A stretch of 64,000 nt of DNA from the NCBI RefSeq assembly GCF_014635245.1, contig NZ_BMCP01000002.1, positions 1 through 64,000 on the forward strand. Direction: 5' to 3'. Positions 22,541 to 32,665 of the stretch are shown piece after piece (the first letter of the stretch is position 1; each line of letters opens with the position of its first letter). The translations under genes and the position numbers were made by a program. The stretch comes from Agaricicola taiwanensis. GTDB lineage: Bacteria; Pseudomonadota; Alphaproteobacteria; Rhizobiales; Methylopilaceae. The notes below the pieces were generated by a model. The model searched no databases and was not told the origin of the DNA. It saw only the letters and a program-made list of their open reading frames with translations.

Positions 22541-24073
22541 TCAGCCGCCGCGGCGGGCCAGCGATTGGTTGGCCTGAGCCAGATCAAGCCGCACGGTGCG
22601 GATGAGCGCGACAGCCCGGCCCTGGAACATGTCGCTGCGCAGTCCGCCAGTCGGGTTGCCGCCGAAGGATTGGCCCAGTGACTTCGATGGTTTGTGCATC
22701 AGCGCGGCCAGCGCGTTCTGATCGGGATGGGAGAGGTGACTGTTCTCGCCGCTGCGCGTGATGCGATCCGGCGTGACGGCGGTGCGGATCGTGGAGGCGT
22801 CAAGCTTGACGGTGACAAGCTCCGGCCTCGGCTCTTCCGCGATCGCGGCGCGCAGCAGCGCGCCACTGTGTGGTGAGACGGTTGCGGTGCGCGCCACGTC
22901 TTGCACCGGAAGGGCTTTCGGCAGCATCGCGGCCTGCACCGGCGCCCGCAGCGGTAGCGGTACCGGATCGGGCTCGGCGGCGAAAGCGGTGACCATGGAG
23001 GGCTCGCTCTCCTGAGCCGCAGCTACTATGTGCGACGCCGGGCGCGGCAGCGGTAAGGCCGGTGCCGCGGCAGTTGGGGCGGCTGCCGGTTGCTGGCCTT
23101 CGGCGCCGGTCTGCCAGACCATGCGCGGCCCGCCAGCAAGAGATGCCATCTGGACCTGCGCATTGGCGGCGACGCCGCTCGGACGAGGCATGGGCATGGC
23201 GGGAGCCGCGGCAAGCACAGGGGCCGCTGGCTGAGGCGCCGCAACCGGTGCCGCCGGAGCCGGGGCAGGCGCTGCGCGCTGAGCGGCGGCCACCTGGACC
23301 GGTGCGGCCGCTGTGGTCTCTTCTTCTTCATCCCCACCGAAAAGGCGGGCGAAGAGGCCGCCACTGGACGAGGTTTCCGGCGCGACTGAACCACCGCGCT
23401 TTAGATCGGCCATGGCCAGGGCGTAGCCGGGCATCGGCTTGCCGTCAGACGGTACGTGGATCGTGCGGCCATCCGGGAACACACGGGCGAGCTGCGAGCG
23501 CGTCATGCGCGGCCAGTGCCGCACGCTGCCGGTGTCCATATGGATGAAGTAGGAGTTGCCACCGGGATAATAGCCGACGCCGCCACGCTGGAGACGAAGC
23601 CCGATGGCCCGCACCGTATCGGCGCCAACGCCGGGGATACGGAAGTCCATGGCCCGTCCGTGCGTATGCTGACTGTTCTTTGCCACGCCTTTGGAACGCG
23701 ACCGCAGCATGGCGTTGGTCTTCGGGGAGCGATAGGCGGAAACGATCTGGATCGGCTGGCGGGCGTTGGCCTCGCGATAGACCTCCCACACGAGGTCGAA
23801 CAGGCGCGGATCCATCTTGATGACGTCGTCGTTGCGCCAGTCTCGCAGGAAGTAATTGAGCTTCTTCAAGGCGTCGCTGTCGTAGCGTCCGTTCTTCTTG
23901 AAGGTGATGTTGATGCTTTCGCGGGTGTGAGTGTGAAAGAGGCTGATGGTCCGGGTGTCGCCGTTGGCGATGACACCTTGCAATCCCTGGACCCCGAAAA
24001 GCACCCCGCCGGATGCCAGCACTGCCGTCAAAAGCCCTTTGAGGCTTTTGCGCTTAAGCTTTGTCAGCGACAT
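22541..24073 (-). CDS. DUF882 / M15-like peptidase-fold protein
   Basis: 510 residues. An N-terminal hydrophobic segment (about 12-33) exports or anchors it in the cell envelope. The DUF882 (YcbK-like) domain at about 40-200 has SAYRSPKTN and HTHGRAMDF, the zinc-ligand signature of D,D-/L,D-carboxypeptidase-type folds, and YFIHMDTGSVRHWPR. The C-terminal 280 residues are Pro/Ala-rich, low-complexity and probably disordered, much longer than in the basic family. The start at 24073 (MSLTKLKRK) is chosen since the upstream extension to 24196 has no signal-like or conserved features. Likely role: peptidoglycan binding or trimming. Confidence 0.85.
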   Translation of the reverse strand: MSLTKLKRKSLKGLLTAVLASGGVLFGVQGLQGVIANGDTRTISLFHTHTRESINITFKKNGRYDSDALKKLNYFLRDWRNDDVIKMDPRLFDLVWEVYREANARQPIQIVSAYRSPKTNAMLRSRSKGVAKNSQHTHGRAMDFRIPGVGADTVRAIGLRLQRGGVGYYPGGNSYFIHMDTGSVRHWPRMTRSQLARVFPDGRTIHVPSDGKPMPGYALAMADLKRGGSVAPETSSSGGLFARLFGGDEEEETTAAAPVQVAAAQRAAPAPAPAAPVAAPQPAAPVLAAAPAMPMPRPSGVAANAQVQMASLAGGPRMVWQTGAEGQQPAAAPTAAAPALPLPRPASHIVAAAQESEPSMVTAFAAEPDPVPLPLRAPVQAAMLPKALPVQDVARTATVSPHSGALLRAAIAEEPRPELVTVKLDASTIRTAVTPDRITRSGENSHLSHPDQNALAALMHKPSKSLGQSFGGNPTGGLRSDMFQGRAVALIRTVRLDLAQANQSLARRGG

Positions 24074-24296
24074 CAATTTCACTGGGCAATCCGATCCGAA
24101 AGACGCGCAATCTCTACAAGAGCGGCCGCAGAAAGCGGCAGCTTTGGCGAATGAAGTCTTTCCGAGATTGGTAAATAGCCGGTTGACACCGACCAAGAAC
24201 CCCCGCCCGGAATGCCCCGGTTACGGTCGGATGATGGCGAAAACAAGCCCTCAACGGTGATCAGGCTGAAGATTCTGCTGCCTTAAAGGGCGGATT

Positions 24297-26030
24297 TTAG
24301 TGGCCCGCAAGGCCTAGAGCTGCCCGCATCCTGCTGTCGTGTCCGTAGATATCCTTGTGCGTTTTCAAGGTATTACCGTCATCTACGAAGGCGGTGAAAT
24401 AGGCAAGATGCACCGGAACCGGGGTCTTCAGGTTGATGCGTCGTTCAGAGCCGCCAATAAGGCGCTTCACTTTTTCCTTCGACCATCCATTTTCGACGCC
24501 GAGCAGCACTTCGGCCAGCGCGAAAGGATCTTCGACCCGCACGCAGCCGTGGCTGAAGGCCCGCGAAGAGCGGCCGAACAGGCTACGGCTTGGCGTGTCG
24601 TGCAGATAGACCGCATGCTCATTGGGGAACATGAACTTGATGTTGCCCAGCGCGTTGCGCTCGCCCGGTGGCTGGCGGAAGTACAGCCCCTTCAGGCTGA
24701 CGTTGTTCCAGTCGATGGCTGTTGAATCCAGCACCCGGCGGCGATTGCCCCGCACATGCACCACCTCGATCCCCTGACGGGCGAGGTAGGTCGGGTCCTG
24801 CTGCAGACGCGGGAGCATTTCCTTGGAGGCAATGGAGTAGGGGACGTTCCAGTAGGGATTGACGATCAGAAACTGGATGGCGTCGGAAAACACAGGCGTC
24901 TGGTTGGCCGGTGTCCCCACCACGACGCGCGTGTCGTGGATGGCCGAGCCGTCTTCCATCACCCAGGCGTGGAACTCCGGGATATTCACGAAGACATGCC
25001 GCCGCCCAAGATCCCGGGGCAGCCAGCGCCAGCGCTCCATATTGACCAGGATGTCGGCCACGGGATCAGCTGATATTTCCTCGTTCAGCGCGGTGATGGT
25101 GAGATTGCCGACCACCGCCTCGTCGTTGAGGCCTTTGGAGCGCTGGAACTCCCTCACGGCGTCGGCCAGCGCCGAGTCGTAGGTCGTGTCCTGGGCGGTG
25201 GGCAGGCCGAGACGGGCGCGCAGCACGGGCACGCGCGGATCCTGCATGCCGGGGCGGATCAGCTTGCCTTTCTCCACCACCGGCAGTGTCTCATGCGTTT
25301 TCGCGGTCCGGCGCAGCTCGGCGAGCTTGACGCGCAGCTTGCGGAAACCGTCATGGGATGGATTGAAGCTGTCGAGCACGCCTGCGACGTCGCGTGCGCC
25401 GGAGACCTTGTCCAGAACCTCGCCTGCGTCCGGCTTCTCCGGCTTTGCGGTCAGCAGAGGCGATATGGAGCGGGGCTCGATACGGCCTCCCTCCGCTTCG
25501 GTCGCATAGGCGACGACGGCGGCGGAGAGTTCGATGTCCGCGAGGGCAAGCGTATCGGCATCTTTCGACGGGGGAGCGGGAAGCTTGTACGCCGCCGGGT
25601 CGAGACCGTCGTCAGCAGCCTTGGCGATACGGTCGAAGGCTGCCGTGGCATTGTCGCTCCAGGCGCCGTTCTCGCTCCACAGCGGGCGGTACTGGCGGGC
25701 AGCATAGAAGGCGGTGATCGCCTCCAGCCGGCCGGCCTCCATGGCGGGCGCCGTGCCGGCGAGGAAGATCGATTCGATGCGGCTTCGGGTCTTCTCGTCG
25801 GCAATTTCGGCGGAGATATCCGGTGCCTGCCAATCAAGCGGCATGGGCGCGGGGGGCTCCGCCATGGCCGGAGCCGGCGCGTGCGGTATGGCCGGCGCGG
25901 CCCAGTCCAAGGGTATCTCTGATTCAAGCGGCGCGCGAGGCAGTTCTGCCCGGCCTTCGGCCAAGGAGATGCCCGGTAACAGCAAGGTCAGCGCGATCGC
26001 CGAGCCACCAGATTTCCAGCCCTTACGCAT
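24297..26030 (-). CDS. L,D-transpeptidase (YkuD/YcbB type)
   Basis: 577 residues. A signal peptide (cleavage near SLAEG, residue 25) leads to the periplasm. A scaffold region and a peptidoglycan-binding domain (RPGMQDPRVPVLRARLGL and EFQRSKGLNDEAVVG, about 245-300) precede the YkuD catalytic domain, whose signature SHGCVRVEDP carries the nucleophile cysteine near residue 495. It forms 3-3 peptide cross-links or attaches proteins to peptidoglycan. The size and scaffold resemble LdtD/YcbB. It lies 75 nt downstream of the sigma-54 activator on the same strand. Confidence 0.92.
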   Translation of the reverse strand: MRKGWKSGGSAIALTLLLPGISLAEGRAELPRAPLESEIPLDWAAPAIPHAPAPAMAEPPAPMPLDWQAPDISAEIADEKTRSRIESIFLAGTAPAMEAGRLEAITAFYAARQYRPLWSENGAWSDNATAAFDRIAKAADDGLDPAAYKLPAPPSKDADTLALADIELSAAVVAYATEAEGGRIEPRSISPLLTAKPEKPDAGEVLDKVSGARDVAGVLDSFNPSHDGFRKLRVKLAELRRTAKTHETLPVVEKGKLIRPGMQDPRVPVLRARLGLPTAQDTTYDSALADAVREFQRSKGLNDEAVVGNLTITALNEEISADPVADILVNMERWRWLPRDLGRRHVFVNIPEFHAWVMEDGSAIHDTRVVVGTPANQTPVFSDAIQFLIVNPYWNVPYSIASKEMLPRLQQDPTYLARQGIEVVHVRGNRRRVLDSTAIDWNNVSLKGLYFRQPPGERNALGNIKFMFPNEHAVYLHDTPSRSLFGRSSRAFSHGCVRVEDPFALAEVLLGVENGWSKEKVKRLIGGSERRINLKTPVPVHLAYFTAFVDDGNTLKTHKDIYGHDSRMRAALGLAGH

Positions 26031-26105
26031 GATTCCCCACTGTCACATGCACCCCGTGGATACGCTTCTATGCTTCCGGCCGCGGCGCGCAAGATGCAAA
26101 AAGGG

Positions 26106-27578
26106 TCAGCCCGCCGCGCGCTCGCCCGTCGTGGTATCCGGACCACATTCGGCATCCAGCCCGAGTTCCTTCATGCGCCGGTAAAGGGTGGAACGGCCGA
26201 TGCCGAGCCGGCGGGCCACATCGGTGATGCGCCCGGAATAGCGGTCGAGGGCGTGGCGGATCGCCTCCTCCTCGATGACGCCCAGGGGGCGGGCATGACC
26301 ATCGTCGCCAATGAGCCGGGCAAGGTGTGGATAGTTGCGCTCCTCCATGGCCCGAACGCCGCCGGCGGACGGCTGAGCGGGAGCAGAGGACGGCTGGCTG
26401 AGAGCGGGCAGCTGCGGGAAGTCGTCGGCGCTCAACTCATCACTTTCCGCCAGCACCACGGCCCGGAACACCGCATTTTCGAGTTGCCGCACGTTGCCGG
26501 GCCAGTCGCAGGCCTCCAGCTTGGCGAGTGCCGCCGGTGAAATGCCTTTGATGCGGCGGCCTTCTTCCGCCGCGAAGCGGGCGGCGAAACGGCGGGCAAG
26601 GCTCGCGATGTCCGCCCGGCGCTCGCGCAGCGGCGGCAGCATGATCGGGAACACGCTGAGCCGGTAATAAAGATCCTCGCGGAAGCGGCCCTCGCGCACG
26701 AGGTCGATCAGATTGCGGTTGGTGGCGGAGATGATGCGGACGTCGACACGCACGGGGCGCTTGCCGCCCACGGGGTCGATCTCGCCCTCCTGGATGACGC
26801 GCAGCAGTTTCACCTGCGCCTCGAGCGGCAGCTCTCCCACCTCATCGAGAAGGAGCGTGCCACCGTGGGCATCCTGGAACTTGCCGATGTGCTTTTCGGT
26901 GGCGCCGGTGAAGGCCCCCTTTTCGTGGCCGAAGAGAATGCTTTCAACGAGATGGCCGGGGATGGCGCCGCAGTTGACGGCGACGAAAGGCTTTCCGGCG
27001 CGGTCGCCGGATCCCGCCACGGCGCGGGCGAGCACTTCCTTGCCAACCCCCGATTCGCCCTCGATGAGCACGGGGATCGATGAGGCCGCAGCGCGCCGGG
27101 CCAGTCCCACCGCGCGCTCCATGGAGGCGCTCTTGGTGGCGAGATCGTCGATGGTCATCCTGCCCAAGGTGCGACGGCTGAGACGGCGGATTTCGCCTTC
27201 AAGCGCACTGGTCTGCAGAGCGTTGCGCAGTGACACCTGCAAGCGCTCGGGCGCCACCGGCTTGACCACGAAGTCCACGGCACCGGCGCGCATGGCGGCC
27301 ACGACGGCATCGATGGAGCCGTTGGCCGTCTGCACGATCACGGGCACATTGACCTTCTTCTCGGCGAGCTTTTCGAGCACGCCCATGCCGTCGAGCTCGG
27401 GCATGACGAGATCAAGCACCACAGCGTCGATGCGGCCGCCGTCAGGGCCCGTGAGACGCTCCACCGCCTCGTTCCCGTTTTCCGCGAGCTCCGGCGTGCC
27501 GCCCTGACGGCGGATCATGGCCTCCAGGAGCCGACGCTGAACGGGATCGTCTTCGACGATGAGGATGGTGGCGTTCAT
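26106..27578 (-). CDS. Sigma-54-dependent response regulator (NtrC family)
   Basis: 490 residues. The receiver domain (1-125) has phospho-acceptor D56 in VVLDLVMPELDG. The AAA+ domain has Walker A GESGVGKE near 175, the sigma-54-contact loop GAFTGA near 217 and LLLDEVGELP. A Fis-type helix-turn-helix (RITDVARRLGIGRSTLYRRM) is at the C-terminus. The intact GAFTGA means it should drive RNA polymerase-sigma-54. No histidine kinase gene lies beside it. It precedes the L,D-transpeptidase, which may be a target or just downstream. Targets are unknown. Confidence 0.93.
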   Translation of the reverse strand: MNATILIVEDDPVQRRLLEAMIRRQGGTPELAENGNEAVERLTGPDGGRIDAVVLDLVMPELDGMGVLEKLAEKKVNVPVIVQTANGSIDAVVAAMRAGAVDFVVKPVAPERLQVSLRNALQTSALEGEIRRLSRRTLGRMTIDDLATKSASMERAVGLARRAAASSIPVLIEGESGVGKEVLARAVAGSGDRAGKPFVAVNCGAIPGHLVESILFGHEKGAFTGATEKHIGKFQDAHGGTLLLDEVGELPLEAQVKLLRVIQEGEIDPVGGKRPVRVDVRIISATNRNLIDLVREGRFREDLYYRLSVFPIMLPPLRERRADIASLARRFAARFAAEEGRRIKGISPAALAKLEACDWPGNVRQLENAVFRAVVLAESDELSADDFPQLPALSQPSSAPAQPSAGGVRAMEERNYPHLARLIGDDGHARPLGVIEEEAIRHALDRYSGRITDVARRLGIGRSTLYRRMKELGLDAECGPDTTTGERAAG

Positions 27579-27734
27579 GAGACCTGCGCAGTTTCTTATA
27601 TGGGTTGGCAGCGATGCTCGCCTGTCGAGGTAAACGAGCGTTTAAGCCGGCGCCGGAAAGTCTTCCCCCGGATGGCACCTTTTCGGAAAATTCAACGAAA
27701 AATGTCTGTTTCAAGTTGGAGCAGTCAGGAACGG

Positions 27735-27764
27735 TTGAACCTTTTTGCAAAGCGCCGATATGTT
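27735..27764 (+). promoter_or_regulatory. Predicted promoter of pepF
   Basis: TTGAAC (27735-27740) and TATGTT (27759-27764), 18 nt apart, end 40 nt before the chosen start. Confidence 0.5.
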
Positions 27765-27804
27765 CCTCGTTGCCCGCCATGGATGCTTTCATCAGGAGAA
27801 TGCC

Positions 27805-29616
27805 TTGACCACGACGACCGCTGTCCGCCCGCAAGCCGTTGATCTCGGAGCCCTGCCGGAGTGGGATCTGACCCACCTCTATCCCGCGATCGATTCTTCC
27901 GAGGTGGCGCGCGATCTGGAAAAGGCGCAGGCCGACTCAGCCGCCTTTGCCAAGGCCTATGAAGGCAAGGTGACCGACCTCGCCCAGGACGGCGCGAAGC
28001 TGTTCGAGGCGATCCAGGCCTATGAGGCGCTCGATGATCTCATGACCCGCCTCGGCTCCTATGCCGGCCTGATCTATGCCAGCGACACCAGCAACCCGCG
28101 CTATGCCAAGTTCTATGGCGACGTGCAGGACAAGCTGACCGCGGCCTCTGCCCTGGTCCTGTTCTTCCAGCTGGAGATCAACCGGGTGGACGATGGGGTG
28201 ATCGAAAGCGCGCTGCAGCATGAGGGCCTGTCGCGCTATCGGCCCTGGTTCGACGATGTGCGCAAGGAAAAGCCCTATCAGCTCGAGGACAGGATCGAGA
28301 AGCTGTTCCACGAAAAGTCGTCCACGGGACGCGGCGCCTGGAACCGGCTGTTCGACGAGACCATGTCGAGCCTGCGCTTCAACGTCGATGGCGAGGAACT
28401 TTCCATCGAACAGGCGCTGAACCTGATGGTGGATACCGATGGCGCGGTGCGCCGCAAGGCGGCGGAGGCGCTGGCCAAGACGTTCAAGGAGAACCTCCGC
28501 GTCTTCACGCTCATCACCAACGTGCTGGCGAAGGACAAGGATATCTCCGATCGCTGGCGCGGCTTCGAGGACGTGGCGGATGCGCGCCATCTTTCCAATC
28601 GGGTGGAGCGGGAAGTTGTGGACGCGCTGGTCTCCGCCGTGCGCGAAGCCTATCCGCGCCTCTCGCATCGCTATTACAGGCTGAAGGCCAAATGGTTTGG
28701 CAAGGATGCGCTCGACTACTGGGATCGCAACGCGCCTTTGCCCAAGGTGCCGACGCGCAACATCAAATGGGATGATGCGCGGAATACGGTTCTATCGGCC
28801 TATGCCGGCTTTTCGCCTGAGATGGCGAAGATCGCGCAGCGCTTCTTCGATGAGAAGTGGATCGATGCACCGGTGCGGCCGGGGAAATCGCCCGGCGCCT
28901 TTGCCCATCCGACCACGCCTTCGGCCCACCCCTATGTGCTGCTCAACTATCTCGGCAAGCCGCGTGATGTGATGACGCTGGCCCATGAGCTGGGCCACGG
29001 CGTGCATCAGGTGCTTGCCGGGCCGCAGGGCCCTCTGATGGCGCCGACGCCGCTGACGCTCGCCGAGACCGCTTCGGTGTTCGGCGAAATGCTGACCTTC
29101 CGGTCGATCCTGCAGAACACCACCGATCCCGAGCAGAAGAAGGCGCTGCTCGCCTCCAAGGTGGAGGACATGATCAACACGGTGGTGCGCCAGATCGCCT
29201 TCTACACCTTCGAGCGCAAGATTCATCTGGAGCGCAAGAACGGTGAACTCACAGCCGAGCAGCTTGGCGAGATCTGGATGGAGGTGCAGCGCGAGAGCCT
29301 GGGCTCCGCCATCACCCTCCATGAGGGTTATGAGAATTTCTGGACCTATATCCCGCACTTCATCCACTCGCCGTTCTACGTCTACGCTTACGCCTTCGGC
29401 GACTGTCTGGTGAACTCGCTCTATGCCGTTTACGAGAAGGCGGAGACGGGCTTCCAGGAGAAGTACTTCGAGCTTCTGAAGGCCGGTGGCACCAAGCATC
29501 ATTCCGAGCTGCTGGCCCCCTTCGGGCTCGACGCGCGCGATCCGGCCTTCTGGCAGACCGGTCTCAATCTCATCGACCGCATGATCACGGAGCTGGAAGA
29601 GCTGGAAGAAGCTTGA
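27805..29616 (+). CDS. pepF: Oligoendopeptidase F (M3 family)
   Basis: A 603-residue cytosolic zinc metallopeptidase that degrades oligopeptides. The zinc motif HELGH is at 394-398 with the distal glutamate in LAETASVFGEM. The TTG at 27805 is chosen because AGGAGA lies 5 nt upstream and the product length then matches the family; an upstream start at 27745 would lie in the promoter region. It has its own putative promoter and diverges from the sigma-54 activator. Confidence 0.93.
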   Translation: MTTTTAVRPQAVDLGALPEWDLTHLYPAIDSSEVARDLEKAQADSAAFAKAYEGKVTDLAQDGAKLFEAIQAYEALDDLMTRLGSYAGLIYASDTSNPRYAKFYGDVQDKLTAASALVLFFQLEINRVDDGVIESALQHEGLSRYRPWFDDVRKEKPYQLEDRIEKLFHEKSSTGRGAWNRLFDETMSSLRFNVDGEELSIEQALNLMVDTDGAVRRKAAEALAKTFKENLRVFTLITNVLAKDKDISDRWRGFEDVADARHLSNRVEREVVDALVSAVREAYPRLSHRYYRLKAKWFGKDALDYWDRNAPLPKVPTRNIKWDDARNTVLSAYAGFSPEMAKIAQRFFDEKWIDAPVRPGKSPGAFAHPTTPSAHPYVLLNYLGKPRDVMTLAHELGHGVHQVLAGPQGPLMAPTPLTLAETASVFGEMLTFRSILQNTTDPEQKKALLASKVEDMINTVVRQIAFYTFERKIHLERKNGELTAEQLGEIWMEVQRESLGSAITLHEGYENFWTYIPHFIHSPFYVYAYAFGDCLVNSLYAVYEKAETGFQEKYFELLKAGGTKHHSELLAPFGLDARDPAFWQTGLNLIDRMITELEELEEA

Positions 29617-29677
29617 CCGCTACTGCAACCTTTCCACATCGGGAGCGTTTGACTTTTCCAATGCTCCCGGTGGCCTG

Positions 29678-31153
29678 ATGCTTTCCCCCGAACCGATCTC
29701 CAATCAAAAGGCGGACACGCGCCGCCTGCTCAAGCCCGGCGAGACCTGCTGGCGGATCGACCGGGCGGATCGGGTTAGGCTGATCGTCGATGCGGCGGAT
29801 TATTTCCGTGCCGCCAAGGCTTCCATGCTGGCCGCCCGGCACTCGATCTATCTGATCGGCTGGGACTTCGACACGCGGATCCGGCTCGAACCTCAGGGCA
29901 AGACGCTCGATGGTCCCAACAAGCTCGGACGTTTCCTCATCTGGCTGTCCAAGACGCGGCCCGAACTCCACATCTACATGCTGAAGTGGGATCTCGGCCT
30001 GATCCAGTTCCTCTGGCGCGGCTCGACGCCCCTGATGCTGATGGACTGGATGACGGACAACCGTGTGCGCTTCCGCTTGGACAAGAAGCACCCGGTTGCA
30101 GCCGCCCACCATCAGAAACTGATCGTGGTAGACGATGCGATCGCCTTCTGCGGCGGCATCGACATGACCTCGTCTCGGTGGGACACGCGCGAGCATAAGG
30201 ACAAGCAGCCCTGCCGCCGCAGGCCCTGGGGTGGCTCTTACGGCCCCTGGCATGATGCTGCCACCATGGTTGACGGCAAGGCGGCGAAGGCGTTGGGCGA
30301 TCTGGCTCGCCGCCGCTGGCACCACGCCACCGGCGAGGAACTGCCGGAAGCGCCCGGTGGCGGTGAGGCTTGGCCGGACGAATTTGAACCGGTGCTGACC
30401 GATGTGGACGTCGCGATCGCGCGGACGGTTCCAGAAATGCCGGATTCTCAGGAAGCGCGGGAGGTGGAGGCGCTCTACGTGGCCGGCATCCTGGCGGCAG
30501 AGCGAACCATCTATCTGGAGAGCCAGTATTTCGCCTCTCGCAAGGTTGCCATGGCGCTGGCCAGACGCCTACGCGAACCTGACGGGCCCGAGGTCGTTGT
30601 GGTGAACCCGAAGAAGGCGGATGGCTGGCTTGAAGAAGTCACCATGGATTCCGCCCGTGCGAAGTTGGTCACCTATGTTCGCAACAACGATCTCCACGAT
30701 CGCTTCCGCCTTTATTATCCGGTGACGGAGGAGGGGAGACCCATCTACGTCCACGCCAAGATCATGGTCATTGACGACCGCCTGCTGCGGGTCGGCTCCT
30801 CCAATCTCAACAACCGTTCCATGGGTTTCGACAGCGAATGCGACCTCGCCATGGAAGCGGTGGAGGGGGATTCTGATGAAACGCGTCTGCGCAAGGCATT
30901 CCATGCGATCCGGGACGATCTCTTGGCGGAGCATCTCGGCCTTCCATCCGCAAAGGTTGCGGAGCATGCCTGCGCGACCGGATCCCTGATCAGGACGATT
31001 GAGGAACTGCGCGGGCCCGGCCGCTCGCTGAGGCCGCTGGAGCCGGAGCCGGTGGATGCCATCGGAGACGTTCTGTCGGAAACCGAACTGGTGGACCCCG
31101 AACGTCCTCCCAAGATGTGGCGACGCCTGTTCCGGCGCCGGCCGATCGCCTGA
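29678..31153 (+). CDS. Phospholipase D-family phosphatidyltransferase/phosphodiesterase
   Basis: 491 residues with two HKD motifs: HQKLIVVDD (H145, K147, D152) and HAKIMVIDD (H359). GG/GS and the downstream NNRSMGFDSE of the second repeat are present. No transmembrane segment at the N-terminus, unlike cardiolipin synthase ClsA, so it is a soluble or peripheral PLD acting on membrane phospholipids. It follows pepF by 61 nt and precedes the UbiB-like kinase gene, all on one strand. Confidence 0.9.
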   Translation: MLSPEPISNQKADTRRLLKPGETCWRIDRADRVRLIVDAADYFRAAKASMLAARHSIYLIGWDFDTRIRLEPQGKTLDGPNKLGRFLIWLSKTRPELHIYMLKWDLGLIQFLWRGSTPLMLMDWMTDNRVRFRLDKKHPVAAAHHQKLIVVDDAIAFCGGIDMTSSRWDTREHKDKQPCRRRPWGGSYGPWHDAATMVDGKAAKALGDLARRRWHHATGEELPEAPGGGEAWPDEFEPVLTDVDVAIARTVPEMPDSQEAREVEALYVAGILAAERTIYLESQYFASRKVAMALARRLREPDGPEVVVVNPKKADGWLEEVTMDSARAKLVTYVRNNDLHDRFRLYYPVTEEGRPIYVHAKIMVIDDRLLRVGSSNLNNRSMGFDSECDLAMEAVEGDSDETRLRKAFHAIRDDLLAEHLGLPSAKVAEHACATGSLIRTIEELRGPGRSLRPLEPEPVDAIGDVLSETELVDPERPPKMWRRLFRRRPIA

Positions 31154-31225
31154 CGCCGGTGGCCTTTCAACCGGAGCTCGCACGGCCCATATGTCAGAGA
31201 TCTCCGCGACAAAGGTGTTCCCCGC

Positions 31226-32587
31226 ATGGCCATCAAGGACGACGAAGCCAACCGCATCTCCGCGCGTGCCGCACGTTATGCACGTGTCGGCGTCAATGTT
31301 GGCGGTGTCGCGGCGCGGCTGGCAGGCGCGCGCCTTCTTGGCCGTGACCGGACGCGCTACGCCTCGGACCTCGCGCAGGCGCTCGGCGGGCTTAAGGGGC
31401 CCCTGATGAAGGTCGCGCAGCTTATGGCGACCATTCCCGATGTCCTGCCGCCTGAATATGCCGAGGAGCTGCAAAAGCTGCAGTCCGATGCGCCGCCCAT
31501 GGGCCCCGCCTTCGTCAAGCGCCGGATGACCGCCGAGCTCGGCCCGGACTGGAAAGACCGCTTCTCCTCCTTCGATCTCACACCCTCCGCCGCAGCATCC
31601 CTGGGGCAGGTGCATCGTGCGGTCAGCCTCGAGGGCGCGCCTTTGGCTGTGAAGCTGCAATATCCCGACATGCAGTCCGCCGTGGAGGCCGATCTCGCAC
31701 AGCTTCAGGTGCTGTTTTCACTGCATCGGCGAATGGACCCCGCGATCGATACCCGTGAAATCGCTGAGGAACTTGGAGCGCGTATCCGCGAGGAACTGGA
31801 TTATCGCCGCGAGGCCAAACACGCCGCGCTTTATGCCTCCATGCTATCCGACGTCCCGGAGGTGAGGGTGCCCGGCACTCATGCGGCTCTGTCCACGGGG
31901 CGCCTCCTCACGCTCGACTGGCTTGAGGGCACGAAGCTTCTGAGCCATCGGGACGCGAGCCTCGATATCCGCAATCGACTGGCGATGGTCATGTTCCAGG
32001 CCTGGTGGCGGCCCTTCTCGCACTATGGCGTGATCCACGGCGACCCCCACCTCGGGAATTATACGATCTGGGCGGAGGAGGGAGAGCCGCGCGGCATCAA
32101 CCTGCTCGACTATGGCTGCATCCGCATCTTCCCGGCGAGCTTCGTCAAAGGCGTGGTGGATCTTTACGAGGGGCTGAAATCCGATGATCGCGCCAGGGTC
32201 GTTTCCGCCTATGAAACATGGGGCTTCCGCGGGCTCACCAATGAACTCATCGAAGCGCTCAGCATCTGGGCGCGTTTCATCTATGGCCCCCTTCTCGACG
32301 ACAGGGTGCGCACCATCGCCGATGGGGTGGCGCCGGGGCATTACGGCCGCCGTGAAGCATTTTTGGTGCACAAGACCCTGAAGGAGAAGGGGCCCGTTAC
32401 CGTTCCACGAGAATTCGTCTTCATGGACCGTGCCGCCATCGGTCTTGGCTCGGTGTTCCTGCATCTCAGGGCAGAGCTCAATTTCCATGATCTTTTCGTC
32501 GAGACGATCGCCGGTTTCAGCGCGGCCGAGGTGACGCGGCGGCAGGAGGCGGCGCTCGCCAGCGTGGGCCTTGAGAACCAACCATGA
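31226..32587 (+). CDS. ABC1/UbiB-family atypical kinase
   Basis: 453 residues. The family KxxQ motif appears as KVAQ in KGPLMKVAQLMAT (about 58), the Ala-rich nucleotide loop is AAASLGQVHRA near 128, an ATP lysine is in AVKLQYPDM, the catalytic loop is HGDPHLGNY near 272 and the metal site is LLDYG. Such proteins support ubiquinone biosynthesis or lipid homeostasis, often as ATPases. Position next to PLD and respiratory genes is compatible with a membrane-lipid or quinone role. The N-terminus is shorter than canonical UbiB and lacks C-terminal membrane helices. Confidence 0.9.
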   Translation: MAIKDDEANRISARAARYARVGVNVGGVAARLAGARLLGRDRTRYASDLAQALGGLKGPLMKVAQLMATIPDVLPPEYAEELQKLQSDAPPMGPAFVKRRMTAELGPDWKDRFSSFDLTPSAAASLGQVHRAVSLEGAPLAVKLQYPDMQSAVEADLAQLQVLFSLHRRMDPAIDTREIAEELGARIREELDYRREAKHAALYASMLSDVPEVRVPGTHAALSTGRLLTLDWLEGTKLLSHRDASLDIRNRLAMVMFQAWWRPFSHYGVIHGDPHLGNYTIWAEEGEPRGINLLDYGCIRIFPASFVKGVVDLYEGLKSDDRARVVSAYETWGFRGLTNELIEALSIWARFIYGPLLDDRVRTIADGVAPGHYGRREAFLVHKTLKEKGPVTVPREFVFMDRAAIGLGSVFLHLRAELNFHDLFVETIAGFSAAEVTRRQEAALASVGLENQP

Positions 32588-32665
32588 AACATTTTTGAAT
32601 CGTTGCCCTTAGGGCGGGATTCCGCTAATTGCCTGTTCAAACCTTAGTTGAACGGGGAATGCGAA